Shown: positions 34,485 through 47,914 of the stretch, in pieces
How the letters are laid out: each line of letters begins with the position of its first letter
How positions within the stretch are numbered: the first letter of the stretch is position 1
Assembly: GCA_028015205.1 (NCBI GenBank)
Contig: CM051518.1
Span: forward strand, 28,851,001-28,915,000
Reading direction: 5' to 3'
Source: Mytilisepta virgata
Taxonomy: Eukaryota > Mollusca > Bivalvia > Mytilida > Mytilidae
DNA: 64,000 bases
The notes under the pieces: model-generated
Seen by the model: only the letters and a program-made list of their open reading frames with translations
What the model was told of the DNA's origin: nothing
Database searches by the model: none
Translations under genes and position numbers: made by a program

Positions 34485-36564
34485 ATTGTATTTCTTCTGA
34501 TTATTATTATTATTATTATTATTATTCTTCTTCTTTTCCGCGGTCACTATAACAAAAGTGTCGCGACATATCTTTACGATACTTGGTACCATTATTCGGT
34601 CATACTCTGACTCGCTTTGACTGACCCTGCGAAACCGATCTATTTTTAGTAACGGAGTTATCTGCCCGACATTCAAAAACCTTGCGTGCAGATAAACTCA
34701 GAAACCGTAACCGTTATCAAAAATCTGAAGCGCGGGAAATGTTGCTAGACTCCTGGTCATGATTCGTCACGCAAAAAAAAACATTTCGATCAACTTCCTA
34801 GTTACGCGTTTTTGACTCGAAAAGTGTCGCGACTCGTCAAATTTTTTTTTCTTCAAAACGGTTAGTCCTAGAGACTTGGGACCTTCACCAATCATCCTGG
34901 ATGACATATGTTGCATTCAAAAATGTCAATGTCAAAGGTCAAATCTCAAGGTCAGAGGTCATGGTACACCTTGTTATCAGGTTAACTCAAAAACCATACA
35001 AAATTTAAGCAGACATGTAATGGGGAAAATACTTGTCTCATTTAGACCTTTATTTGATATAAAGGGTCGAACCCTGTACGACAAACGGTTTTCGAGTTAT
35101 AGCCCTTAACGCGTTTCGGCTAAATGGTTTTTGGCCTATAACTTGAAAATGGTTCGAGATAACATAGTAAACATATGGGTTATTGGTGACCGTCAACTTA
35201 TTCCCTTCAATTTAAAATCAAACTCGATTGGCTAATGGCGGCCATTTTCAAAATGGCCGACACTGTAAACAGTTTTTGTGGAAAAGCACGTAAACCGTAC
35301 AAAATTGAAGCAGACAATACATGGGAAAATTGTTCGTCACGTCGAAATCTACAAAAAAGTCTTCAGGACCGAAACCGTAAGTTCTACGATGACTCCTTAA
35401 AGAGTTACTGCCCCTGACGTATGTTTGTTTTATACTATATCTCGAAAACCATTATAGATATGAAGAAAATGTTAATACAAAAAAAGATCAGTTACAAAAG
35501 ATCTACATTTTAGTACCAAGGTCAAAAGTCAGATATCAAGGTCATCCAAAAAGCCCTTAGCAACCGATGGAAAAGTACCTAGCAACCATATATATTATGT
35601 TCAGGATCATATTATAGAGCCATAGAGGTCAAAATGGAAGGTCAAGGGTCAAGGTCATCGAAAAAGTCCTTAGTAACCGACGGAAAAGTACCTAGCAACC
35701 ATATATATTTATGCTGAGGATCATATTATAGAGCCATAGAGGTCAAAATTGAAGGTCAAGGATCAAGGTCATTGAAAAAGTCCTTAGCAACCGATGGAAA
35801 AGTACCTAGCAACCATATATATTTATGCTCAGGATCATATTATAGAGCCATAGAGGTCAAAATGGAAGGTCAAGGGTCAAGGTCATCGAAAAAGTCCTTA
35901 GTAACCGACGGAAAAGTACCTAGCAACCATATATATTTATGCTGAGGATCATATTATAGAGCCATAGAGGTCAAAACTGAAGGTCAAGGATCAAGGTCAT
36001 TGAAAAAGTCCTTAGCAACCGATGGAAAAGTACCTAGCAACCATATATATTTATGCTCAGGATCATATTATAGAGCCATAGAGGTCAAAATGGAAGGTCA
36101 AAATCAAGGTCATTGAAAAAGTCCTTAGCAACCGATGGAAAAGTACCTAGCAACCATATATATTTCTGTTCAGAATCCTGTTTTAGAGCTGTAGAGGTGA
36201 AAATGGAAGGTCAAGGGTCAAGGTCAATGAAAAAGTCCTTAGCAACCGATAGAAAAGTACCTAGCAACCATATATATTTATGTTCAGGACCCTATTTTAG
36301 AGCTGTAGAGATCAAAATGGAAGGTCATGGTCAAGGTCATAGAAAAGGTCATTAGCAACCGATGTAAAAGTACCTAGCAACCATATATATCTATGTTCAG
36401 GAACCTCTTTCAGAGCTGTAGAGGTCAAATCAAAGGTCAATGGTCAAGGTCATGGTGACAGAGTCCTATATTTTGACTAATATCCTTAGCAACTGAGGAT
36501 TAAAAGGTCAATTTGACACGGGAAAGACCTTGCAATTGTTCTCTGAACAATTGTCTTTTTAATT
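34485..36564 (+). mobile_element. Family A body 10, longest subrepeat array
   Basis: Eight subrepeats; the extra two (about 35,640-36,100) duplicate the neighbouring pair almost exactly. About 2.1 kb to the next body, including a head. Confidence 0.93.
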
Positions 36565-36595
36565 AAGGTCTTTCCCACTACAGTGGAAAGACCTT
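36565..36595 (+). repeat. Single family-A head
   Basis: A 31-bp hairpin directly after the tail of body 10. Confidence 0.95.
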
Positions 36596-36610
36596 ATTGT
36601 ATTTCTTCTG

Positions 36611-36641
<31 letters not shown>

Positions 36642-38447
36642 TTCTTCTTTTCCGCGGTCACTATAACAAAAGTGTCGCGACATATCTTTACGATACTTGG
36701 TACCATTATTCGGTCATACTCTGACTCGCTTTGACTGACCCTGCGAAACCGATCTATTTTTAGTAACGGAGTTATCTGCCCGACATTCAAAAACCTTGTG
36801 TGCAGATAAACTCAGAAACCGTAACCGTTATCAAAAATCTGAAGTGGGGGAAATGTTGCTAGACTCCTGGTCATGATTCGTCACGCAAAAAAAACATTTC
36901 GATCAACTTCCTAGTTACGCGTTTTTGACTCGAAAAGTGTCGCGACTCGTCAAATTTTTTTTCTTCAAAACGGTTAGTCCTAGAGACTTGGGACCTTCAC
37001 CAATCATCCTGGATGACATATGTTGCATTCAAAAATGTCAAGGTCAAAGGTCAAATCTCAAGGTCAGACGTCATGGTACACCTTGTTATCAGGTTAACTC
37101 AAAAACCATACAAAATTTAAGCAGACATGTAATGGGGAAAATACTTGTCTCATTTAGACCTTTATTTGATATAAAGGGTCGAACCCTGTACGACAAACGG
37201 TTTTCGAGTTATAGCCCTTAACGCGTTTCGGCTAAATGGTTTTTGGCCTATAACTTGAAAATGGTTCGAGATAACATAGTAAACATATGGGTTATTGGTG
37301 ACCGTCAACTTATTCCCTTCAATTTAAAATCAAACTCGATTGGCTAATGGCGGCCATTTTCAAAATGGCCGACACTGTAAACAGTTTTTGTGGAAAAGCA
37401 CGTAAACCGTACAAAATTGAAGCAGACAATACATGGGAAAATTGTTCGTCACGTCGAAATCTACAAAAAAGTCTTCAGGACCGAAACCGTAAGTTCTACG
37501 ATGACTCCTTAAAGAGTTACTGCCCCTGACGTATGTTTGTTTTATACTATATCTCGAAAACCATTATAGATATGAAGAAAATGTTAATACAAAAAAAGAT
37601 CAGTTACAAAAGATCTACATTTTAGTACCAAGGTCAAAAGTCAGATATCAAGGTCATCCAAAAAGCCCTTAGCAACCGATGGAAAAGTACCTAGCAACCA
37701 TATATATTTATGTTCAGGATCATATTATAGAGCCATAGAGGTCAAAATGGAAGGTCAAGGGTCAAGGTCATCGAAAAAGTCCTTAGTAACCGACGGAAAA
37801 GTACCTAGCAACCATATATATTTATGCTGAGGATCATATTATAGAGCCATAGAGGTCAAAATTGAAGGTCAAGGATCAAGGTCATTGAAAAAGTCCTTAG
37901 CAACCGATGGAAAAGTACCTAGCAACCATATATATTTATGCTCAGGATCATATTATAGAGCCATAGAGGTCAAAATGGAAGGTCAAAATCAAGGTCATTG
38001 AAAAAGTCCTTAGCAACCGATGGAAAAGTACCTAGCAACCATATATATTTCTGTTCAGAATCCTGTTTTAGAGCTGTAGAGGTGAAAATGGAAGTCAAGG
38101 GTCAAGGTCAATGAAAAAGTCCTTAGCAACCGATAGAAAAGTACCTAGCAACCATATATATTTATGTTCAGGACCCTATTTTAGAGCTGTAGAGATCAAA
38201 ATGGAAGGTCATGGTCAAGGTCATAGAAAAAGTCATTAGCAACCGATGTAAAAGTACCTAGCAACCATATATATCTATGTTCAGGAACCTCTTTCAGAGC
38301 TGTAGAGGTCAAATCAAAGGTCAATGGTCAAGGTCATGGTGACAGAGTCCTATATTTTGACTAATATCCTTAGCAACTGAGGATTAAAAGGTCAATTTGA
38401 CACGGGAAAGACCTTGCAATTGTTCTCTGAACAATTGTCTTTTTAAT
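36596..38447 (+). mobile_element. Family A body 11
   Basis: Six subrepeats; small private differences only (for example AGACGTCATGG at about 37,066). Confidence 0.93.
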
Positions 38448-40264
38448 TATTATTCTTCTTCTTTTCCGCGGTCACTATAACAAAAGTGTCGCGACATATC
38501 TTTACGATACTTGGTACCATTATTCGGTCATACTCTGACTCGCTTTGACTGACCCTGCGAAACCGATCTATTTTTATTAACGGAGTTATCTGCCCGACAT
38601 TCAAAAACCTTGTGTGCAGATAAACTCAGAAACCGTAACCGTTATCAAAAATCTGAAGCGGGGGAAATGTTGCTAGACTCCTGGTCATGATTTGTCACGC
38701 AAAAAACAAAATTTCGATCAACTTCCTGGTTACGCGTTTTTGACTCGAAAAGTGTCGCGACTCGTCAAATTTTTTTTCTTCAAAACGGTTAGTCCTAGAG
38801 ACTTGGGACCTTCACCAATCATCCTGGATGACATATGTTGCATTCAAAAATGTCAAGGTCAAAGGTCAAATCTCAAGGTCAGAGGTCATGGTACACCTTG
38901 TTATCAGGTTAACTCAAAAACCATACAAAATTTAAGCAGACATGTAATGGGGAAAATACTTGTCTCATTTAGACCTTTATTTGATATAAATGGTCGAACC
39001 CTGTACGACAAACGGTTTTCGAGTTATAGCCCTTAACGCGTTTCGGCTAAATGGTTTTTGGCCTATAACTTGAAAATGGTTCGAGATAACATAGTAAACA
39101 TATGGGTTATTGGTGACCGTCAACTTATTCCCTTCAATTTAAAATCAAACTCGATTGGCTAATGGCGGCCATTTTCAAAATGGCCGACACTGTAAACAGT
39201 TTTTGTGGAAAAGCACGTAAACCGTACAAAATTGAAGCAGACAATACATGGGAAAATTGTTCGTCACGTCGAAATCTACAAAAAAGTCTTCAGGACCGAA
39301 ACCGTAAGTTCTACGATGACTCCTTAAAGAGTTACTGCCCCTGACGTATGTTTGTTTTATACTATATCTCGAAAACCATTATAGATATGAAGAAAATGTT
39401 AATACAAAAAAAGATCAGTTACAAAAGATCTACATTTTAGTACCAAGGTCAAAAGTCAGATATCAAGGTCATCCAAAAAGCCCTTAGCAACCGATGGAAA
39501 AGTACCTAGCAACCATATATATTTATGTTCAGGATCATATTATAGAGCCATAGCGGTCAAAATGGAAGGTCAAGGGTCAAGGTCATCGAAAAAGTCCTTA
39601 GTAACCGACGGAAAAGTACCTAGCAACCATATATATTTATGCTGAGGATCATATTATAGAGCCATAGAGGTCAAAATTGAAGGTCAAGGATCAAGGTCAT
39701 TGAAAAAGTCCTTAGCAACTGATGGAAAAGTACCTAGCAACCATATATATTTATGCTCAGGATCATATTATAGAGCCATAGAGGTCAAAATGGAAGGTCA
39801 AAATCAAGGTCATTGAAAAAGTCCTTAGCAACCGATGGAAAAGTACCTAGCAACCATATATATTTCTGTTCAGAATCCTGTTTTAGAGCTGTCGAGGTGA
39901 AAATGGAAGGTCAAGGGTCAAGGTCAATGAAAAAGTCCTTAGCAACCGATAGAAATGTACCTAGCAACCATATATATTTATGTTCAGGACCCTATTTTAG
40001 AGCTGTAGAGATCAAAATGGAAGGTCATGGTCAAGGTCATAGAAAAAGTCATTAGCAACCGATATAAAAGTACCTAGCAACCATATATATCTATGTTCAG
40101 GAACCTCTTTCAGAGCTGTAGAGGTCAAATCAAAGGTCAATGGTCAAGGTCATGGTGACAGAGTCCTATATTTTGACTAATATCCTTAGCAACTGAAGAT
40201 TAAAAGGTCAATTTGACATGGGAAAGACCTTGCAATTGTTCTCTGAACAATTGTCTTTTTAATT
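38448..40264 (+). mobile_element. Family A body 12 (headless)
   Basis: Six subrepeats. CTTCCTGGTTACG and ATATAAATGGTCG mark it; the second marker is shared with body 14. Confidence 0.93.
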
Positions 40265-40295
40265 AAGGTCTTTCCCACTACAGTGGAAAGACCTT
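40265..40295 (+). repeat. Single family-A head
   Basis: A 31-bp hairpin directly after the tail of body 12. Confidence 0.95.
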
Positions 40296-40310
40296 ATTGT
40301 ATTTCTTCTG

Positions 40311-40341
<31 letters not shown>

Positions 40342-42147
40342 TTCTTTTCCGCGGTCACTATAACAAAAGTGTCGCGACATATCTTTACGATACTTGGTAC
40401 CATTATTCGGTCATACTCTGACTCGCTTTGACTGACCCTGCGAAACCGATCTATTTTTAGTAACAGAGTTATCTGCCCGACATTCAAAAACCTTGCGTGC
40501 AGATAAACTCAGAAACCGTAACCGTTATCAAAAATCTGAAGTGGGGGAAATGTTGCTAGACTCCTGGTCATGATTCGTCACGCAAAAAAAAACATTTCGA
40601 TCAACTTCCTAGTTACACGTTTTTGACTCGAAAAGTGTCGCGACTCGTCAAATTTTTTTTCTTCAAAATGGTTAATCCTAGAGACTTGGGACCTTCACCA
40701 ATCATCCTGGATGACATATGTTGCATTCAAAAATGTCAAGGTCAAAGGTCAAATCTCAAGGTCAGAGGTCATGGTACACCTTGTTATCAGGTTAACTCAA
40801 AAACCATACAAAATTTAAGCAGACATGTAATGGGGGAAATACTTGTCTCATTTAGACCTTTATTTGATATAAAAGGTCGAACCCTGTACGACAAACGGTT
40901 TTCGAGTTATAGCCCTTAACGCGTTTCGGCTAAATGGTTTTTGGCCTATAACTTGAAAATGGTTCGAGATAACATAGTAAACATATGGGTTATTGGTGAC
41001 CGTCAACTTATTCCCTTCAATTTAAAATCAAACTCGATTGGCTAATGGCGGCCATTTTCAAAATGGCCGACACTGTAAACAGTTTTTGTGGAAAAGCACG
41101 TAAACCGTACAAAATTGAAGCAGACAATACATGGGAAAATTGTTCGTCACGTCGAAATCTACAAAAAAGTCTTCAGGACCGAAACCGTAAGTTCTACGAT
41201 GACTCCTTAAAGAGTTACTGCCCCTGACGTATGTTTGTTTTATACTATATCTCGAAAACCATTATAGATATGAAGAAAATGTTAATACAAAAAAAGATCA
41301 GTTACAAAAGATCTACATTTTAGTACCAAGGTCAAAAGTCAGATATCAAGGTCATCCAAAAAGCCCTTAGCAACCGATGGAAAAGTACCTAGCAACCATA
41401 TATATTTATGTTCAGGATCATATTATAGAGCCATAGAGGTCAAAATGGAAGGTCAAGGGTCAAGGTCATAGAAAAAGTCCTTAGTAACCGACGGAAAAGT
41501 ACCTAGCAACCATATATATTTATGCTGAGGATCATATTATAGAGCCATAGAGGTCAAAATTGAAGGTGAAGGATCAAGGTCATTGAAAAAGTCCTTAGCA
41601 ACCGATGGAAAAGTACCTAGCAACCATATATATTTATGCTCAGGATCATATTATAGAGCCATAGAGGTCAAAATGGAAGGTCAAAATCAAGGTCATTGAA
41701 AAAGTCCTTAGCAACCGATGGAAAAGTACCTAGCAACCATATATATTTCTGTTCAGAATCCTGTTTTAGAGCTGTAGAGGTGAAAATGGAAGGTCAAGGG
41801 TCAAGGTCAATGAAAAAGTCCTTAGCAACCGATAGAAAAGTACCTAGCAACCATATATATTTATGTTCAGGACCCTATTTTAGAGCTGTAGAGATCAAAA
41901 TGGAAGGTCATGGTCAAGGTCATAGAAAAAGTCATTAGCAACCGATGTAAAAGTACCTAGCAACCATATATATCTATGTTCAGGAACCTCTTTCAGAGCT
42001 GTAGAGGTCAAATCAAAGGTCAATGGTCAAGGTCATGGTGACAGAGTCCTATATTTTGACTAATATCCTTAGCAACTGAGGATTAAAAGGTCAATTTGAC
42101 ACGGGAAAGACCTTGCAATTGTTCTCTGAACAATTGTCTTTTTAATT
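40296..42147 (+). mobile_element. Family A body 13
   Basis: Six subrepeats. Private changes include AAAATGGTTAATCC at about 40,665. Confidence 0.93.
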
Positions 42148-42156
42148 ATTATTATT

Positions 42157-42321
42157 AAGGTCTTTCCCACTACAGTGGAAAGACCTTATTGTATTTCTTC
42201 TGATTATTATTATTAAGGTCTTTCCCACTACAGTGGAAAGACCTTATTGTATTTCTTCTGATTATTATTATTATTACTATTATTATTATTAAGGTCTTTC
42301 CCACTACAGTGGAAAGACCTT
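42157..42321 (+). repeat. Three consecutive family-A heads (42,157; 42,215; 42,291)
   Basis: Three 31-bp hairpins separated by TATTGTATTTCTTCTG and ATT repeats, the last spacer with one ACT interruption. Confidence 0.95.
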
Positions 42322-42336
42322 ATTGTATTTCTTCTG

Positions 42337-42373
<37 letters not shown>

Positions 42374-44290
42374 TTCTTCTTTTCCGCGGTCACTATAACA
42401 AAAGTGTCGCGACATATCTTTACGATACTTGGTACCATTATTCGGTCATACTCTGACTCGCTTTGACTGACCCTGCGAAACCGATCTATTTTTAGTAACG
42501 GAGTTATCTGCCCGACATTCAAAAACCTTGTTTGCAGATAAACTCAGAAACCGTAACCGTTATCAAAAATCTGAAGCGGGGGAAATGTTGCTAGCCTCCT
42601 GGTCATGATTCGTCACGCAAAAAAAAACATTTCGATCAACTTCCTAGTTACGCGTTTTTGACTCGAAAAGTGTCGCGACTCGTCAAATTTTTTTTCTTCA
42701 AAACGGTTAGTCCTAGAGACTTGGGACCTTCACCAATCATCCTGGATGACATATGTTGCATTCAAAAATGTCAAGGTCAAAGGTCAAATCTCAAGGTCAG
42801 AGGTCATGGTACACCTTGTTATCAAGTTAACTCAAAAACCATACAAAATTTAAGCAGACATGTAATGGGGAAAATACTTGTCTCATTTAGACCTTTATTT
42901 GATATAAATGGTCGAACCCTGTACAACAAACGGTTTTCGAGTTATAGCCCTTAACGCGTTTCGGCTAAATGGTTTTTGGCCTATAACTTGAAAATGGTTC
43001 GAGATAACATAGTAAACATATGGGTTATTGGTGACCGTCAACTTATTCCCTTCAATTTAAAATCAAACTCGATTGGCTAATGGCGGCCATTTTCAAAATG
43101 GCCGACACTGTAAACAATTTTTGTGGAAAAGCACGTAAACCGTACAAAATTGAAGCAGACAATACATGGGAAAATTGTTCGTCACGTCGAAATCTACAAA
43201 AAAGTCTTCAGGACCAAAACCGTAAGTTTTACGATGACTCCTTAAAGAGTTACTGCCCCTGACGTATGTTTGTTTTATACTATATCTCGAAAACCATTAT
43301 AGATATGAAGAAAATGTTAATACAAAAAAAGATCAGTTACAAAAGATCTACATTTTAGTACCAAGGTCAAAAGTCAGATATCAAGGTCATCCAAAAAGCC
43401 CTTAGCAACCGATGGAAAAGTACCTAGCAACCATATATATTTATGTTCAGGATCATATTATAGAGCCATAGAGGTCAAAATGGAAGGTCAAGGGTCAAGG
43501 TCATCGAAAAAGTCCTTAGTAACCGACGGAAAAGTACCTAGCAACCATATATATTTATGCTGAGGATCATATTATAGAGCCATAGAGGTCAAAATTGAAG
43601 GTCAAGGATCAAGGTCATTGAAAAAGTCCTTAGCAACCGATGGAAAAGTACCTAGCAACCATATATATTTATGCTCAGAATCATATTATAGAGCCATAGA
43701 GGTCAAAATGGAAGGTCAAAATCAAGGTCATTGAAAAAGTCCTTAGCAACCGATGGAAAAGTACCTAGCAACCATATATATTTCTGTTCAGGACTCTATT
43801 TTAGAGCTGTAGAGATCAAAATGGAAGGTCAAGGTCATCGAAAAAGCCCTTAGCAACCGATTGAAAAGTACCTAGCAACCATATATATTTATGTTCAGAA
43901 TCCTGATTTAGAGCTGTAGAGGTGAAAATGGAAGGTCAAGGGTCAAGGTCAATGAAAAAGTCCTTAGCAACCGATAGAAAAGTACCTAGCAACCATATAT
44001 ATTTATGTTCAGGACCCTATTTTAGAGCTGTAGAGATCAAAATGGAAGGTCATGGTCAAGGTCATAGAAAAAGTCATTAGCAACCGATGTAAAAGTACCT
44101 AGCAACCATATATATCTATGTTCAGTAACCTCTTTCAGAGCTGTAGAGGTCAAATCAAAGGTCAATGGTCAAGGTCATGGTGACAGAGTCCTATATTTTG
44201 ACTAATATCCTTAGCAACTGAGGATTAAAAGGTCAATTTGACACGGGAAAGACCTTGCAATTGTTCTCTGAACAATTGTCTTTTTAATTA
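42322..44290 (+). mobile_element. Family A body 14
   Basis: Seven subrepeats. It shares with body 15 the markers TTGCTAGCCTCC, TATCAAGTTAACTC, AAACAATTTTTGTGG and CAGGACCAAAACC. Confidence 0.93.
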
Positions 44291-46101
44291 TTATTATTCT
44301 TCTTCTTTTCCGCGGTCACTATAACAAAAGTGTCGCGACATATCTTTACGATACTTGGTACCATTATTCGGTCATACTCTGACACGCTTTGACTGACCCT
44401 GCGAAACCGATCTATTTTTAGTAACGGAGTTATCTGCCCGACATTCAAAAACCTTGTTTGCAGATAAACTCAGAAACCGTAACCGTTATCAAAAATCTGA
44501 AGCGGGGGAAATGTTGCTAGCCTCCTGGTCATGATTCGTCACGCAAAAAAAAACATTTCGATCAACTTCCTAGTTACGCGTTTTTGACTCGAAAAGTGTC
44601 GCGACTCGTCAAATTTTTTTTCTTCAAAACGGTTAGTCCTAGAGACTTGGGACCTTCACCAATCATCCTGGATGACATATGTTGCATTCAAAAATGTCAA
44701 GGTCAAAGGTCAAATCTCAAGGTCAGAGGTCATGGTACACCTTGTTATCAAGTTAACTCAAAAACCATACAAAATTTAAGCAGACATGTAATGGGGAAAA
44801 TACTTGTCTCATTTAGACCTTTATTTGATATAAAGGGTCGAACCCTGTACGACAAACGGTTTTCGAGTTATAGCCCTTAAGGCGTTTCGGCTAAATGGTT
44901 TTTGGCCTATAACTTGAAAATGGTTCGAGATAACATAGTAAACATATGGGTTATTGGTGACCGTCAACTTATTCCCTTCAATTTAAAATCAAACTCGATT
45001 GGCTAATGGCGGCCATTTTCAAAATGGCCGACACTGTAAACAATTTTTGTGGAAAAGCACGTAAACCGTACAAAATTGAAGCAGACAATACATGGGAAAA
45101 TTGTTCGTCACGTCGAAATCTACAAAAAAGTCTTCAGGACCAAAACCGTAAGTTCTACGATGACTCCTTAAAGAGTTACTGCCCCTGACGTATGTTTGTT
45201 TTATACTATATCTCGAAAACCATTATAGATATGAAGAAAATGTTAATACAAAAAAAGATCAGTTACAAAAGATCTACATTTTAGTACCAAGGTCAAAAGT
45301 CAGATATCAAGGTCATCCAAAAAGCCCTTAGCAACCGATGGAAAAGTACCTAGCAACCATATATATTTATGTTCAGGATCATATTATAGAGCCATAGAGG
45401 TCAAAATGGAAGGTCAAGGGTCAAGGTCATCGAAAAAGTCCTTAGTAACCGACGGAAAAGTACCTAGCAACCATATATATTTATGCTCAGAATCATATTA
45501 TAGAGCCATAGAGGTCAAAATGGAAGGTCAAAATCAAGGTCATTAAAAAAGTCCTTAGCAACCGATGGAAAAGTACCTAGCAACCATATATATTTCTGTT
45601 CAGGACTCTATTTTAGAGCTGTAGAGATCAAAATGGAAGGTCAAGGTCATCGAAAAAGCCCTTAGCAACCGATTGAAAAGTACCTAGCAACGATATATAT
45701 TTATGTTCAGAATCCTGATTTAGAGCTGTAGAGGTGAAAATGGAAGGTCAAGGGTCAAGGTCAATGAAAAAGTCCTTAGCAACCGATAGAAAAGTACCTA
45801 GCAACCATATATATTTATGTTGAGGACCCTATTTTAGAGCTGTAGAGATCAAAATGGAAGGTCATGGTCAAGGTCATAGAAAAAGTCATTAGCAACCGAT
45901 GTAAAAGTACCTAGCAACCATATATATCTATGTTCAGGAACCTCTTTCAGAGCTGTAGAGGTCAAATCAAAGGTCAATGGTCAAGGTCATGGTGACAGAG
46001 TCCTATATTTTGACTAATATCCTTAGCAACTGAGGATTAAAAGGTCAATTTGACACGGGAAAGACCTTGCAATTGTTCTCTGAACAATTGTCTTTTTAAT
46101 T
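44291..46101 (+). mobile_element. Family A body 15 (headless)
   Basis: Sister of body 14 by shared markers, with one subrepeat fewer (six). Confidence 0.93.
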
Positions 46102-47914
46102 ATTCTTCTTCTTTTCCGCGGTCACTATAACAAAAGTGTCGCGACATATCTTTACGATACTTGGTACCATTATTCGGTCATACTCTGACTCGCTTTGACT
46201 GACCCTGCGAAACCAATCTATTTTTAGTAACGGAGTTATCTGCCCGACATTCAAAAACCTTGTTTGCAGATAAACTCAGAAACCGTAACCGTTATCAAAA
46301 ATCTGAAGCGGGGGAAATGTTGCTAGACTCCTGGTCATGATTCGTCACGCAAAAACAAAAATTTTGATCAACTTCCTGGTTACGCGTTTTTGACTCGAAA
46401 AGTGTCGCGACTCGTCAAATTTTTTTTCTTCAAAACGGTTAGTCCTAGAGACTTGGGACCTTCACCAATCATCCTGGATGACATATGTTGCATTCAAAAA
46501 TGTCAAGGTCAAAGGTCAAATCTCAAGGTCAGAGGTCATGGTTCACCTTGTTATCAGGTTAACTCAAAAACCATACAAAATTTAAGCAGACATGTAATGG
46601 GGAAAATACTTGTCTCATTTAGACCTTTATTTGATATAAAGGGTCGAACCCTGTACGACAAACGGTTTTGGAGTTATAGCCCTTAACGCGTTTCGACTAA
46701 ATGGTTTTTGGCCTATAACTTGAAAATGGTTCGAGATAACATAGTAAACATATGGGTTATTGGTGACCGTCAACTTATTCCCTTCAATTTAAAATCAAAC
46801 TTGATTGGCTAATGGCGGCCATTTTCAAAATGGCCGACACTGTAAACAGTTTTTGTGGAAAAGCACGTAAACCGTACAAAATTGAAGCAGACAATACATG
46901 GGAAAATTGTTCGTCACGTCGAAATCTACAAAAAAGTCTTCAGGACCGAAACCGTAAGTTCTACGATGACTCCTTAAAGAGTTACTGCCCCTGACGTATG
47001 TTTGTTTTATACTATATCTCGAAAACCATTATAGATATGAAGAAAATGTTAATACAAAAAAAGATCAGTTACAAAAGATCTACATTTTAGTACCAAGGTC
47101 AAAAGTCAGATATCAAGGTCATCCAAAAAGCCCTTAGCAACCGATGGAAAAGTACCTAGCAACCATATATATTTATGTTCAGGATCATATTATAGAGCCA
47201 TAGAGGTCAAAATGGAAGGTCAAGGGTCAAGGTCATCGAAAAAGTCCTTAGTAACCGACGGAAAAGTACCTAGCAACCATATATATTTATGCTGAGGATC
47301 ATATTATAGAGCCAATGAGGTCAAAATGGAAGGTCAAGGATCAAGGTCATTGAAAAAGTCTTTAGCAACCGATGGAAAAGTACCTAGCAACCATATATAT
47401 TTATGCTCAGGATCATATTATAGAGCCATAGAGGTCAAAATGGAAGGTCAAAATCAAGGTCATTGAAAAAGTCCTTAGCAACCGATGGAAAAGTACCTAG
47501 CAACCATATATATTTCTGTTCAGAATCCTGTTTTAGAGCTGTAGAGGTGAAAATGGAAGGTCAAGGGTCAAGGTCAATGAAAAAGTCCTTAGCAACCGAT
47601 AGAAAAGTACCTAGCAACCATATATATTTATGTTCAGGACCCTATTTTAGAGCTGTAGAGATCAAAATGGAAGGTCATGGTCAAGGTCATAGAAAAAGTC
47701 ATTAGTAACCGATGTAAAAGTACCTAGCAACCATATATATCTATGTTCAGGAACCTCTTTCAGAGCTGTAGAAGTCAAATCAAAGGTCAATGGTCAAGGT
47801 CATGGTGACAGAGTCCTATATTTTGACTAATATCCTTAGCAACTGAGGATTAAAAGGTCAATTTGACACGGGAAAGACCTTGCAATTGTTCTCTGAACAA
47901 TTGTCTTTTTAATT
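46102..47914 (+). mobile_element. Family A body 16 (headless)
   Basis: Six subrepeats. The ATT tract before it is reduced to TTATTC. Confidence 0.93.
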